Source: Thermodesulfovibrionales bacterium | GTDB taxonomy: Bacteria; Nitrospirota; Thermodesulfovibrionia; Thermodesulfovibrionales; SM23-35 | Direction of reading: 5' to 3' | Assembly (NCBI GenBank): GCA_031082155.1 | Contig: JAVHLL010000012.1 | Span: 1-64,000, forward strand | Length of the DNA stretch: 64,000 nucleotides | Notes under the pieces: generated by a model | The model's input: the letters and a program-made list of their open reading frames with translations, nothing else | Told to the model about the DNA's origin: nothing | The model's database searches: none | Part shown: positions 43,234 through 51,612 of the stretch, piece by piece | Layout of the letters: the number at the start of each line of letters is the position of its first letter | How positions within the stretch are numbered: the first letter of the stretch is position 1 | Position numbers and translations under genes: made by a program

Positions 43234-43947
43234 TTAGACTTCTTTCTTATGTTTGGCTTTTGTCATAGTCAGACCTATCCCTTCAAAAATGAAGAATATA
43301 GCGAACCCCCACCACATGGTATAGGCGACGTAGAAGACCAGAAGACCCGTCATCAGGCCGGCTTTTTCTCGTACTTGCACTGCATCGACCTGATAAAAAT
43401 TATATGCTGTTTCTACCGTTTTTTTCATCACATCAGAGACTATCTTTGCTTCCTCAACCATCTTTTGCTTTTTAAATGCTTTTTCCATCTTGGTGAGTGC
43501 AGCATGCCAGTCCTTCAGAACTTCTTTTTCATTGTATCCATACAGGGAGGACACCTTGGCGCCGTCATTATGGTACATGGCATCCGCATCGTTCAACACT
43601 GCAGCCATAGTCTTTCCAAGGTCTCCTGCTATTTTCAATTCCGTTCCCTGGACTTCAACCTGTGCGCCAACCGTGGTAAAAAGCTTTGCCGTATTTTCGA
43701 CAGTTTCGGGCTTGTCAAGGGTTATGCTGACTGAAACCATTTTACCCATAAATTTTTCGTTGCTTTTTGCAACCTTGGGGATAAAATAGGATGAGCCTTT
43801 GGCAAGCGTGTTGAACATTTCATCTGCATATTGCAGTCCGTTTCTGCCCTGACCGAATATCGGAGAAAAAATAAGGAACAGGACAATCCAGAATGATATG
43901 GCAAGGACAATCCCGATACCCAAGTGCCCTTTATGTGTTCCGGCCAT
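43234..43947 (-). CDS. Two-helix membrane protein of the TauE-Usp module, copy 1
   Basis: 237 residues, no family recognised. An N-terminal membrane helix (LGIGIVLAISFWIVLFLIFSPIF) is followed by a ~160-residue, mostly helical domain and a C-terminal membrane helix (LMTGLLVFYVAYTMWWGFAIFFIFEGIGL). The segment LAKGSSYFIPKVAKSNEKFMG is nearly identical in the second copy. Both copies sit 1-2 bases downstream of a TauE permease, so it is probably an accessory subunit of that transporter. Confidence 0.7.
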   Translation of the reverse strand: MAGTHKGHLGIGIVLAISFWIVLFLIFSPIFGQGRNGLQYADEMFNTLAKGSSYFIPKVAKSNEKFMGKMVSVSITLDKPETVENTAKLFTTVGAQVEVQGTELKIAGDLGKTMAAVLNDADAMYHNDGAKVSSLYGYNEKEVLKDWHAALTKMEKAFKKQKMVEEAKIVSDVMKKTVETAYNFYQVDAVQVREKAGLMTGLLVFYVAYTMWWGFAIFFIFEGIGLTMTKAKHKKEV

Positions 43948-43948
43948 T

Positions 43949-45205
43949 TTATCCCTCCTCTCTTAATTTGCCGATGTTCATGAAAAATTTACTCAGCACC
44001 CAGAAGCCGAAGAATCCGACGACAATCCAGAAGATGATATTTCCGACAAATTCTATGTTGTTCACAAGCGACTTGTTCAGATTGATGTATTCAAGTTCTG
44101 TCATCTTCTTTGGCAGGGTCGAGGCCCTGTTCACAAAACCGGCAATAATCGACATGGCATAGAATCCCCTGATATGGATACCCTTGACGACCTTTGTCGT
44201 AAGGGCTCCGACCTGAATGCCGATCAGTGAACCAAGAAGCATCCCCATCGCAAGTGTATAGAAGACATACCCGTAAATCGCATATTGGACGATTGATGCC
44301 AGGCCTGCGGTGAATATAATCTGAAGGATATCGGTTCCGACTGTTGTCATAGAGGAAACACCAAAAATGTAAACAAACATCGGGAAGGTGACAAAGCCTC
44401 CACCTACGCCCATAATAGCTGCGAGCATACCGACGATAACGCCGCCGATTGCAACAAAAAGCCAGGATATTCTTCTTCCGCCGAAGTCTTCATCAAAGGT
44501 TATCATGGGCGGTATGTTGATCTTCTGGATATTGACGGCCAGGGAAGTCATACCCGATGGCCCCCCGTGGGCGTCGTGTCCCCCGCCGCCGCCACCCGCC
44601 TGTTTCCTTGTTGATCTGATAAAGTCAATAAGGGCATAAAAACCAAGGAAACCGAGCAATACGGCATAGACCGTACTGATAAAGGCTTCACTTAATAAGG
44701 GGTCTTTGTTATATAACCCTTTATTAATCGCACCGCCAATAAAGGTACCACCGCTGGATCCTACAAGAAATGCAATAGCAAGCTTAACGGAAACGTTACC
44801 AAGTTTTCTGTGAACAGTAGTTCCCATGATAGCCTTTGCAAAAATATGGAAAACGTCTGTTCCGACTGCAAGGATCCCTTTTACCCCCGCAGCCATGAGT
44901 GCAGGGGTAATAATAAATCCTCCCCCTGCACCGATACAACCGGTGATAAGACCGGCAGCGAGACCGACTGCAATAGATACTATAAAAATAGTTGTCGTAT
45001 AATGCGCAGGGGCATATGCGGTTTTTCCGCCCAGCATATCTGCCGCAGTTGTCAGAGAAACAGCGAGTATCGGCAGAAGAAGAATGAAGAGGATTAAGAG
45101 TTTCTTGCGATTCTTTATGATACTCATCGAAACTTCGTAGTCCCATTTAGCATGAGCTATACTGGCTGCCTTGAGAAATTCGTAAAGCTGTCTTGGGAAA
45201 CCCAT
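43949..45205 (-). CDS. TauE/SafE-family permease, copy 1
   Basis: 418 residues, around eight to ten membrane helices. The paired glycine-rich repeats GLAAGLITGCIGAGGGFIITPALMAAGVKG and GMLAAIMGVGGGFVTFPMFVYIFG are the TauE/SafE signature. A long cytoplasmic-side insertion has a Gly/His run (GGGGGGHDAHGGPSG). The family exports sulfite, sulfoacetate or related organosulfur anions, or imports some; substrate here is unknown. Copy 2 is almost the same length and sequence. Confidence 0.85.
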   Translation of the reverse strand: MGFPRQLYEFLKAASIAHAKWDYEVSMSIIKNRKKLLILFILLLPILAVSLTTAADMLGGKTAYAPAHYTTTIFIVSIAVGLAAGLITGCIGAGGGFIITPALMAAGVKGILAVGTDVFHIFAKAIMGTTVHRKLGNVSVKLAIAFLVGSSGGTFIGGAINKGLYNKDPLLSEAFISTVYAVLLGFLGFYALIDFIRSTRKQAGGGGGGHDAHGGPSGMTSLAVNIQKINIPPMITFDEDFGGRRISWLFVAIGGVIVGMLAAIMGVGGGFVTFPMFVYIFGVSSMTTVGTDILQIIFTAGLASIVQYAIYGYVFYTLAMGMLLGSLIGIQVGALTTKVVKGIHIRGFYAMSIIAGFVNRASTLPKKMTELEYINLNKSLVNNIEFVGNIIFWIVVGFFGFWVLSKFFMNIGKLREEG

Positions 45206-45402
45206 ATCATGACCTCCTTTTATCTTATTCTCTTATAAGACTAAACATAATTCCTTATAAGCTTTCCTTACCTTCACCTCCTCTCCCGATAAAGTTCAGA
45301 TAAGTATTCATAAGATTATAGGCAGTATCGTTAAGTTTTCTTCCCTATGAATATGGCAATCATCATTATCTCATGTCTTTATGACTTTTATGCCCAAGGC
45401 AA

Positions 45403-45430
45403 TATATATAGATAAAGCAATGAATGTCAA
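45403..45430 (-). promoter_or_regulatory. Sigma-70-type promoter for module 1
   Basis: On the minus strand TTGACA (45425-45430) and TATATA (45403-45408) are separated by 16 bases. It lies ~200 bases before the module 1 permease start, in the 417-base gap 45206-45622 that otherwise holds only the module 2 terminator. Confidence 0.6.
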
Positions 45431-45561
45431 GAGATTTATTTTCTCCCCGATTACCCTGATTATTCGTGTACCCTAATTTATCAGGAATACCTTAATTGAA
45501 TAATTATTGTTTATTTTATTTGCTGTTTTTAATTTACAGGTATGCTTGAATCAAAAAAAGA

Positions 45562-45588
45562 GAAAGGGCTTCCTTCAGAAGCCCTTTC
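45562..45588 (-). terminator. Rho-independent terminator after module 2
   Basis: GAAAGGGCTTC-CTTCA-GAAGCCCTTTC stem followed on the minus strand by TCTTTTTTTGA. It closes the GntR-permease-UspA transcript. Confidence 0.9.
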
Positions 45589-45622
45589 TTCAGTGAGGAG
45601 GGGGAAAAACAATCTGGAAATT

Positions 45623-46057
45623 TTATACTTTTTTCACAACAAGAACCGAACATAAGGCATGGCCGACTACCTTCGAAGCCACGCTTCCCATGAAAAACCG
45701 CGTAGCCTTTCCTCCCAGTCCTTTGCTGCCGATGACAATAAGGTCCATTTTCTTCTTCTCGGCAACTTCAAGTATCTCATTCGCTGGAGAGCCGGAAGAC
45801 ATGAGAATGGTTTTGACTGATACCCCCTCTGCCTGGAACATCGCCGCTGCCTTCTCAAGCACTTCCTCTCCCCTGCGCTTCATACTCACATTTACGCTAT
45901 CTGCTTCCTTTGCAGAAAGTTCAAGGTCAAGGCCGGCAAGGAAAGGGGTTACCGTCATAAGATGAATTTCTGCTTTTTTAGTTTTAGCAAAATCAAGTGC
46001 TGCTTTGACAGCGTCCATCGAATATTTTGATCCGTCTACCGGTACGAGTATATTCAT
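45623..46057 (-). CDS. Universal stress protein, copy 2
   Basis: 144 residues: MNILVPVDGSKYSMDAVKAA at the start and IGSKGLGGKATRFFMGSVASKVVGHALCSVLVVK at the end, the ATP-loop region. It has the same size and layout as copy 1 and the last position in module 2. Two paralogous Usp proteins each tied to a permease suggest a dedicated regulator or sensor of that transporter (inference). Confidence 0.9.
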   Translation of the reverse strand: MNILVPVDGSKYSMDAVKAALDFAKTKKAEIHLMTVTPFLAGLDLELSAKEADSVNVSMKRRGEEVLEKAAAMFQAEGVSVKTILMSSGSPANEILEVAEKKKMDLIVIGSKGLGGKATRFFMGSVASKVVGHALCSVLVVKKV

Positions 46058-46072
46058 TCTCTCTCTCCTTCC

Positions 46073-46840
46073 TTAGACTTCCTTCTTAACTTTGGCTTTC
46101 TTCATGCTGAGTCCCAATCCCTCAAAGATGAAGAAGATCGCGAAACCCCACCACAAGGTATAGGCCACATAGAAGACCAGGAGAAATGTCATCAGAAAGG
46201 CCTTGTCCTTCACCTTTACCGCATCAACCCCATAGAAATTGTATGAGGCCTCAATCGCCTTCTTGGTAACATCGGATACCATCTTGGCCTCTTCAATCTT
46301 TCCTTCCTTCTTGAAAATCTTGTCTATCTTGGGCAAGACATTATTCCACTGCCTGAACATCTGTTTCACATCGTCAGTTCCCATTGCCTCTGCGTATTTG
46401 GCCTTTATCTTGTCCCCTTCGTTATTAAACATCGCATCTGCATCCTCCAACGCCGCCTTCAGTACCAGCCCCAGGTCTCCTTCTATCTTTAATTCAATCC
46501 CATTGACTTCAACCTTCACTCCGGGGTTAAGCGTAAACAGCTTAGATGCCCGTTGGGCCCTCTGTTCAGATTCTCCCGGCTTATCTTCAGGCTTATCCAT
46601 CTTGATAGTCGCTGAAAACATTCTCCCCATAAACTTCTCGTTGCTTTTCACAACCTTCGGGATAAAATACGATGAGCCCTTCGCGAGCTGGTTGAACATC
46701 TCATCAGCCCACTGTAATCCATTCTGCGGCTGCCCGTCTGCAGTTTTCGGGAAAATAGGTGAAAACATCAGAAACAATACCACAAAAAAGGAGAGGGCCA
46801 TAACTATCCCGAGACCCATATGTTTCTTTGCCTGTGCCAT
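46073..46840 (-). CDS. Two-helix membrane protein of the TauE-Usp module, copy 2
   Basis: 255 residues from the ATG (MAQAKKHMGLG) preceded by GAGGAGGGA; the track's 19 extra residues overlap the permease gene. Same plan as copy 1: N-terminal helix, helical domain, C-terminal helix with YVAYTLWWGFAIFFIFEGLGL. Compared with copy 1 it has an insertion (PEDKPGESEQRAQRASK) in the domain. No known family. Confidence 0.7.
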   Translation of the reverse strand: MAQAKKHMGLGIVMALSFFVVLFLMFSPIFPKTADGQPQNGLQWADEMFNQLAKGSSYFIPKVVKSNEKFMGRMFSATIKMDKPEDKPGESEQRAQRASKLFTLNPGVKVEVNGIELKIEGDLGLVLKAALEDADAMFNNEGDKIKAKYAEAMGTDDVKQMFRQWNNVLPKIDKIFKKEGKIEEAKMVSDVTKKAIEASYNFYGVDAVKVKDKAFLMTFLLVFYVAYTLWWGFAIFFIFEGLGLSMKKAKVKKEV

Positions 46841-46842
46841 TT

Positions 46843-48099
46843 TTATCCCTCCTCTCTTAACTTTCCGATGTTTGCAAAAAACTTGCTGATGACCCAAAAG
46901 CCGAAGAATCCGACGACGATCCAGAAGATGATATTCCCGATAAATTCTATGTTTGTGGTCAGCGTCTTATCCATGTTGATATATTCAAGTTCTGTCAGCT
47001 TCTTCGGAAGGGTCGAGGCCCTGTTAATAAAACCGGCAATGATCGACATCGCATAGAATCCCCTGATATGGATACCCTTGACGACTTTTGTCGTGAGCGC
47101 TCCGACCTGGATCCCGATCAGTGAACCAATCAGCATGCCCATTGCAAGGGTATAGAACACATAGCCGTAAATAGCATACTGGGCTATGGACGCAAGACCT
47201 GCGGTGAAGATAATCTGGAGGATATCCGTACCGACTGTGGTTGCTGTTGAAACGCCGAAGATGTAGACAAACATCGGGAAGGTGACAAAACCACCGCCGA
47301 CACCCATAATCGCTGCGAGCATGCCGACAATCACACCGCCTATTGCTACAAAAAGCCAGGAGATCCTTCTTCCACCAAAGTCTTCATCAAAGGTTATCAT
47401 GGGTGGGATGTTGATCTTCTGGATATTGACAGCCAGGGAAGTCATACCCGAAGGCCCTCCGTGTGCATCGTGTCCCCCGCCGCCACCCGCAGCCGGTTTC
47501 CTCGTTGACTTGATAAAATCAGCCATTGCATAAAAACCGAGGAACCCAAGCAATACGGCATACACCGTACTGATAAAAGCTTCACTCAATAAGGGGTCTT
47601 TATTATAGAGTGTTTTGTTGATCCAACCGCCAATAAAGGTACCACCGCTTGACCCGACAAGAAAAGCGATTGCAAGCTTTACGGAAACATTCCCGAGTTT
47701 CTTGTGAACAGTAGTTCCCATAATTGCCTTTGCAAAGATATGGAAAACATCTGTTCCGACTGCAAGGATCCCTTTTACCCCCGCAGCCATGAGTGCAGGG
47801 GTGATAATAAACCCTCCCCCTGCACCAATACAACCGGTGATAAGACCGGCAGCAAGACCAACCGCGATCGAGACGACGAAAATGGTAGTCGTATAGTGCG
47901 CGGGCGCATATGCTGTCTTCCCTCCTATCATGTCTGCTGCCGTCGTGAGCGACACAGCGAGTATCGGCAGCGTGAGGATCAGCAGGACAAGAAGTTTCTT
48001 CCGGTTTTTGATAATACTCATTGAAACTTCATAATCCCATTTCGCATGAGCCATACTGGCTGCTTTGAGAAATTCGTACGTCTGTCTTCCAAAACCCAT
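46843..48099 (-). CDS. TauE/SafE-family permease, copy 2
   Basis: 418 residues from MGFGRQTYEFLKAASMAHAKW (track start 10 codons earlier rejected; this one matches copy 1 and has a GGAGGG site). It is nearly identical to copy 1 in both TauE repeats and in the Gly/His loop (GGGGGHDAHGG). It starts 33 bases after the GntR gene and is likely in the same transcript. Confidence 0.85.
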   Translation of the reverse strand: MGFGRQTYEFLKAASMAHAKWDYEVSMSIIKNRKKLLVLLILTLPILAVSLTTAADMIGGKTAYAPAHYTTTIFVVSIAVGLAAGLITGCIGAGGGFIITPALMAAGVKGILAVGTDVFHIFAKAIMGTTVHKKLGNVSVKLAIAFLVGSSGGTFIGGWINKTLYNKDPLLSEAFISTVYAVLLGFLGFYAMADFIKSTRKPAAGGGGGHDAHGGPSGMTSLAVNIQKINIPPMITFDEDFGGRRISWLFVAIGGVIVGMLAAIMGVGGGFVTFPMFVYIFGVSTATTVGTDILQIIFTAGLASIAQYAIYGYVFYTLAMGMLIGSLIGIQVGALTTKVVKGIHIRGFYAMSIIAGFINRASTLPKKLTELEYINMDKTLTTNIEFIGNIIFWIVVGFFGFWVISKFFANIGKLREEG

Positions 48100-48132
48100 T
48101 TCATTTCCCTCCTTTTGTAAAATCTGCACCTG

Positions 48133-48870
48133 TCACTTTATCCTTTCAAATTCCATCTGAAATTTATGTTTCCTGCCATAACCGGCCACCCTGGTATACG
48201 CAACCGGGGTCCCGTCGGAACTAACCAGTGTTCTGCTCATGAGCAGTGCGGGAGAACCTTCTTTCATGTTCAGCACACCGGCAATTTCTCTCTGAATTTC
48301 GGTTGCTTCCATTGTCTGAAGAACTCTGAATATCTTTTTCGTCCCTTTCTCTTCTATCAGGTCATACAGCGACCTGGCAGCGATATCTACTTCTTCTATA
48401 TCAGGGAAGACAAAGGCAGGTATAAAAATCTCTTCATAAAACGGCTCGTCTTCAACAAATTTCCTGCAGGCGAAATAATATACCGGTTCATCCGTTTCGA
48501 GCAATGGCCTGACACTTTCGGGGGCTTCCCTGAGCTCCCTCCGCATGATTTCTTTCTGCACTTTCACCTCCTCTCCAAATATATCGTCTGTTACACTCGT
48601 TCTCATGACTATGCCGAGTTGGGGAAGCGTATAGGTTACAAAGGTTCCCTTTCCCTGTTGTCTTTTCAGATATCTTTCCCTTACGAGTTCCTGTATCGCC
48701 TCCCGGACAGTTACCTTACTCACGTCATAAATCTTGCAGAGTTCATCCTCTGTCGGGATCTGTGTGCCGGGCGGCCATTCCCCGCTCTCGATCTTTTCGG
48801 TCAGGATCGAATAGATCTGCACATAGAGTTTTTCCTTGCTGCCCCTGTCTACTGTTTTCTCAATCCTCAT
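48133..48870 (-). CDS. GntR-family regulator, UTRA-type effector domain
   Basis: 245 residues. The N-terminal winged helix is QIYSILTEKIESGEWPPGTQIPTEDELCKIYDVSKVTVREAIQELV. The C-terminal UTRA (HutC-like) ligand domain is from ~95 on (EAPESVRPLLETDEPVYYFACRKF...ALLMSRTLVSSDGTPVAYTRVAGYG). It probably regulates the following permease operon in response to a small molecule. It is preceded by a sigma-54-type promoter. Confidence 0.88.
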   Translation of the reverse strand: MRIEKTVDRGSKEKLYVQIYSILTEKIESGEWPPGTQIPTEDELCKIYDVSKVTVREAIQELVRERYLKRQQGKGTFVTYTLPQLGIVMRTSVTDDIFGEEVKVQKEIMRRELREAPESVRPLLETDEPVYYFACRKFVEDEPFYEEIFIPAFVFPDIEEVDIAARSLYDLIEEKGTKKIFRVLQTMEATEIQREIAGVLNMKEGSPALLMSRTLVSSDGTPVAYTRVAGYGRKHKFQMEFERIK

Positions 48871-48910
48871 ATGCTTAGAAATTCATGTCTTTATAATCTT
48901 TCCTCTAAAA

Positions 48911-48926
48911 AGCAATAGACATGCCA
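48911..48926 (-). promoter_or_regulatory. Sigma-54 (-24/-12) promoter
   Basis: The minus strand reads TGGCATGTCTATTGCT against the consensus TGGCACG-N4-TTGCA, with the GG and GC exactly ten bases apart. It lies 41 bases upstream of the GntR start. A sigma-54 activator gene is next door. Confidence 0.75.
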
Positions 48927-49037
48927 ATTATGTAACTAATTGTTTTTTATGTTTAATTATTTCTATTGAGAGAGGAACTGCAATATTTTGATGCGAAGGA
49001 AACAGGGAGTTAAATTATTTTCAGGGTATCCCAGATG

Positions 49038-49064
49038 TGCAACATTATGCTGCACTGCAACATT
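49038..49064. promoter_or_regulatory. Palindromic upstream activator site candidate
   Basis: ATGCTGCACTGCAACAT (49047-49063) is a 17-bp near-perfect palindrome, and the half site TGCAACATT recurs at 49038 with 18-base spacing. It lies ~120-150 bases upstream of the -24/-12 promoter, the usual distance for an NtrC-family enhancer. Confidence 0.55.
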
Positions 49065-49070
49065 TTTATG

Positions 49071-50363
49071 CTATTTAAGCTCTTTTAATTTCCTCTGGAG
49101 CTGCTGGCGATGGACACCGAGCAGGAGTGCGGCTTTGGTAATATTTCCTCCCGATTTCTGGAGGGCGTCCCAGATTAATTCCTTTTCGACGCTCAGGAGC
49201 GTTTCCCGCAGTTTTGGAGTCGGGGTTACCTTCTGAGAGGGTGTCTGCTGCATATGTGCAGGCAGGTCTGCAGGGAGGACCTGCTGGCTGCCTGCAAAAG
49301 ATATGGCATGCTCAATAATATTTTCGAGTTCGCGCACATTCCCGGGATAGGCATAGTGCATCAGGATATTCATAGCTTCGTCACTGACGCCCTTTACCAA
49401 GAGGTCTTTCCTCTTGCTTGAATGCTTCTCCAAAAAGTGCTGGACGAGCACCTGAATATCTTCCAGCCTTTCGCGCAGGGGCGGAAGGTGGATATTGATG
49501 ACATTCAGACGGTAGAAAAGGTCCTCCCGGAACAGCCCTTTCCTGATCGAATCGACAAGGTCCCTGTGTGAAGCGGATATGATGCGCAGATCTACCCTCA
49601 TCGGTTTGCTCCCTCCGATCCGCATCACCTCTCCTTCCTGAAGCACTCTCAGTATCTTCACCTGAAAGAGTGGTGACACATCGCCGATCTCGTCAAAAAA
49701 AACCGTCCCGCCGTCTGAGAATTCAAGAAGGCCTTTTTTTGTATAGTTAGCCCCGGTAAAAGCGCCCCGTTCAAACCCGAAGAGTTCGGATTCCAGAAGG
49801 GTATCAGGAATTGCGCTGCAGTTGATCACTCCAAAGGAATTGTCGTGTCTCGGACTCCATTTATGGATTGACCGTGCAACAAGCTCCTTTCCTGTACCGC
49901 TCTCGCCGGTTATCAGAACGTGGCTCTCGCTTGCCGCCGCTTTCTTGATCAACCCATACACAGCCTGCATGGATGGACTGGTGCCCATAGTTTCGTCAAA
50001 GCCGTAGTCATGGGTAAGTATCTTCTTCTTGTGTTTATTGATGATCTCGTTCAACACTTCGATGCTGAGTGGTTTTTCGAGGAAGTCGCTTGCGCCGAGC
50101 TTTATCGCTTCAACCGCTTTCTTTACATCCGGTTTTGCAAAGGCTATGACCGGAATATACCGCCTCAGTTCGAGTAATTTCTTTTGCCAGGCCCTGCTGT
50201 CAAGGTCCAGAAGGGCAATATCATATTTGAGGGGGTTCACAGAATCAGTGCTGATCGAAATATTCCGCTGTTTCAGCTTCAGCCTGTTTATCGCGCTCTT
50301 GAGAGATTGAAAGAGGTCTGCCACCTCTCTTGATTCATCGGTAACAACAAGGATATTACGCAT
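49071..50363 (-). CDS. Sigma-54-dependent transcriptional activator (NtrC family)
   Basis: 430 residues. A receiver-like N-terminus (ALLDLDS, GASDFLEKPLS) is followed by the AAA+ domain with GESGTGKELVARSIH, ERGAFTGANYTKKG, FFDEIGDVSPLFQ and FREDLFYRLNV. A Fis-type helix-turn-helix closes it (ITKAALLLGVHRQQLQRKLKEL). The receiver keeps an Asp and Lys but is divergent; no partner kinase is seen. It is expected to activate the sigma-54 promoter found just downstream. Confidence 0.9.
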   Translation of the reverse strand: MRNILVVTDESREVADLFQSLKSAINRLKLKQRNISISTDSVNPLKYDIALLDLDSRAWQKKLLELRRYIPVIAFAKPDVKKAVEAIKLGASDFLEKPLSIEVLNEIINKHKKKILTHDYGFDETMGTSPSMQAVYGLIKKAAASESHVLITGESGTGKELVARSIHKWSPRHDNSFGVINCSAIPDTLLESELFGFERGAFTGANYTKKGLLEFSDGGTVFFDEIGDVSPLFQVKILRVLQEGEVMRIGGSKPMRVDLRIISASHRDLVDSIRKGLFREDLFYRLNVINIHLPPLRERLEDIQVLVQHFLEKHSSKRKDLLVKGVSDEAMNILMHYAYPGNVRELENIIEHAISFAGSQQVLPADLPAHMQQTPSQKVTPTPKLRETLLSVEKELIWDALQKSGGNITKAALLLGVHRQQLQRKLKELK

Positions 50364-50411
50364 TCGGTATTGTATACAAATCAGCGGGGAAAAACATAGC
50401 CGTGCATACAG

Positions 50412-51551
50412 TCAATTTGCAGGGACAAGCTCAATCAGGGTGACTTCGGGAGGCGAGAGGAAACGGATCGGCGGTCCCCAGGTCCCTGAACCCCTGCTTA
50501 CATACAGGCCGGACCGCTCAGAAAGCTCTGCAAAGCCTGCCTGGGTCGGGTAATAAAGCCAGGTGAGAATGCTGAAAGGGAATATCTGCCCTTTATGGAC
50601 ATGCCCGGACAACTGAAGATCGAAAAGGTCGATTACCTCCTTATTCACCAGGGGCCTGTGCTTAAGAAAGAGAGTGAAAAGGTTATTCGAAAATCCGGAG
50701 AGCAGCTGCTGTTCGGATACTCCATGAAAACCGCCATAGGCGCTTGCCTGAGTATCATCGACACCGGCTATATTGATCAGTCCCCCGACTGTCTGTCCTT
50801 GTCCCTGCAAGAGAGTAAACCCGGCCTTTTCGGTAAATTCCAGTGCCTGATCAATGCCTGCATAGAATTCATGGTTGCCTGTTATCGCAAATTTGCCGTA
50901 TCGTGGTTTCACCTCCTGCAGCAGTTCTGCGAGGTGCGAGAGGTTGTCAATCTGACCGTCAACGAGATCGCCTGTGGATACCAGGATATCAGGGGCCGCT
51001 TTCCTCACCGCATCGAGAATTCTTTTTAGCCGCTCTTCTCTGACAATAAGCCCGATGTGGACATCGGTTATCTGCACTATTTTGATGCTTCCTGCCTCTG
51101 CAGGAATCCTGGGAGATTGGATTACTACGGTTTCGGTCCTGATGTTCCGGGCCTCAAAATATCCATAAATAGCGATGACAATGGAAAATGCAAGGGGGAC
51201 GAAAAATGCATAGGGAGCGGATACTGCCAGGGACGAAAAATTTCTCCTGAGAATGAATCCTGCGGCAGAGACAAGAAGGCGGTAAAAATCGATTACCACT
51301 GCGGCAGAGAGAAAGAGAAAGAGGATGCCGAGCCATATGTATCCTGTATATGACATCAGGCGGGCAAACGATTCGAACCCCGCCTTTTCCGAGAAACGGA
51401 CAAGCACCGGAGCGAAGAGCATTATCAGCATGAAGAACCCTACGCCGAGACTTGCCCGAACACTGAACGCGAACGCTGCCTTTGCTTTCATGAATGCATA
51501 CAGATGCATGCTGCCGTAAATGAGGAAAAATGTCACGAAAAAGAGTGTCAT
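50412..51551 (-). CDS. Membrane-anchored metallophosphoesterase
   Basis: 379 residues. Four N-terminal membrane helices, then a calcineurin-like domain with all motifs: ITDVHIG, STGDLVDG, GNHEFYAG and LSGHVHKGQIFP. It resembles YaeI/YkuE-type phosphodiester hydrolases; substrate unknown. Confidence 0.85.
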   Translation of the reverse strand: MTLFFVTFFLIYGSMHLYAFMKAKAAFAFSVRASLGVGFFMLIMLFAPVLVRFSEKAGFESFARLMSYTGYIWLGILFLFLSAAVVIDFYRLLVSAAGFILRRNFSSLAVSAPYAFFVPLAFSIVIAIYGYFEARNIRTETVVIQSPRIPAEAGSIKIVQITDVHIGLIVREERLKRILDAVRKAAPDILVSTGDLVDGQIDNLSHLAELLQEVKPRYGKFAITGNHEFYAGIDQALEFTEKAGFTLLQGQGQTVGGLINIAGVDDTQASAYGGFHGVSEQQLLSGFSNNLFTLFLKHRPLVNKEVIDLFDLQLSGHVHKGQIFPFSILTWLYYPTQAGFAELSERSGLYVSRGSGTWGPPIRFLSPPEVTLIELVPAN

Positions 51552-51612
51552 GGCAATTTACCGTTATTCTTTAAATAATACACTGAATCCCTGAAAACAT
51601 TTCTCATCCACT

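Noticed and set aside
46239-46889. 216-residue plus-strand ORF
   Set aside because: Antisense to module 2's two-helix protein gene, which has a duplicate with the same sense-strand protein.
48166-48918. 250-residue plus-strand ORF
   Set aside because: Antisense to the well-supported GntR gene, which has clear HTH and UTRA motifs.
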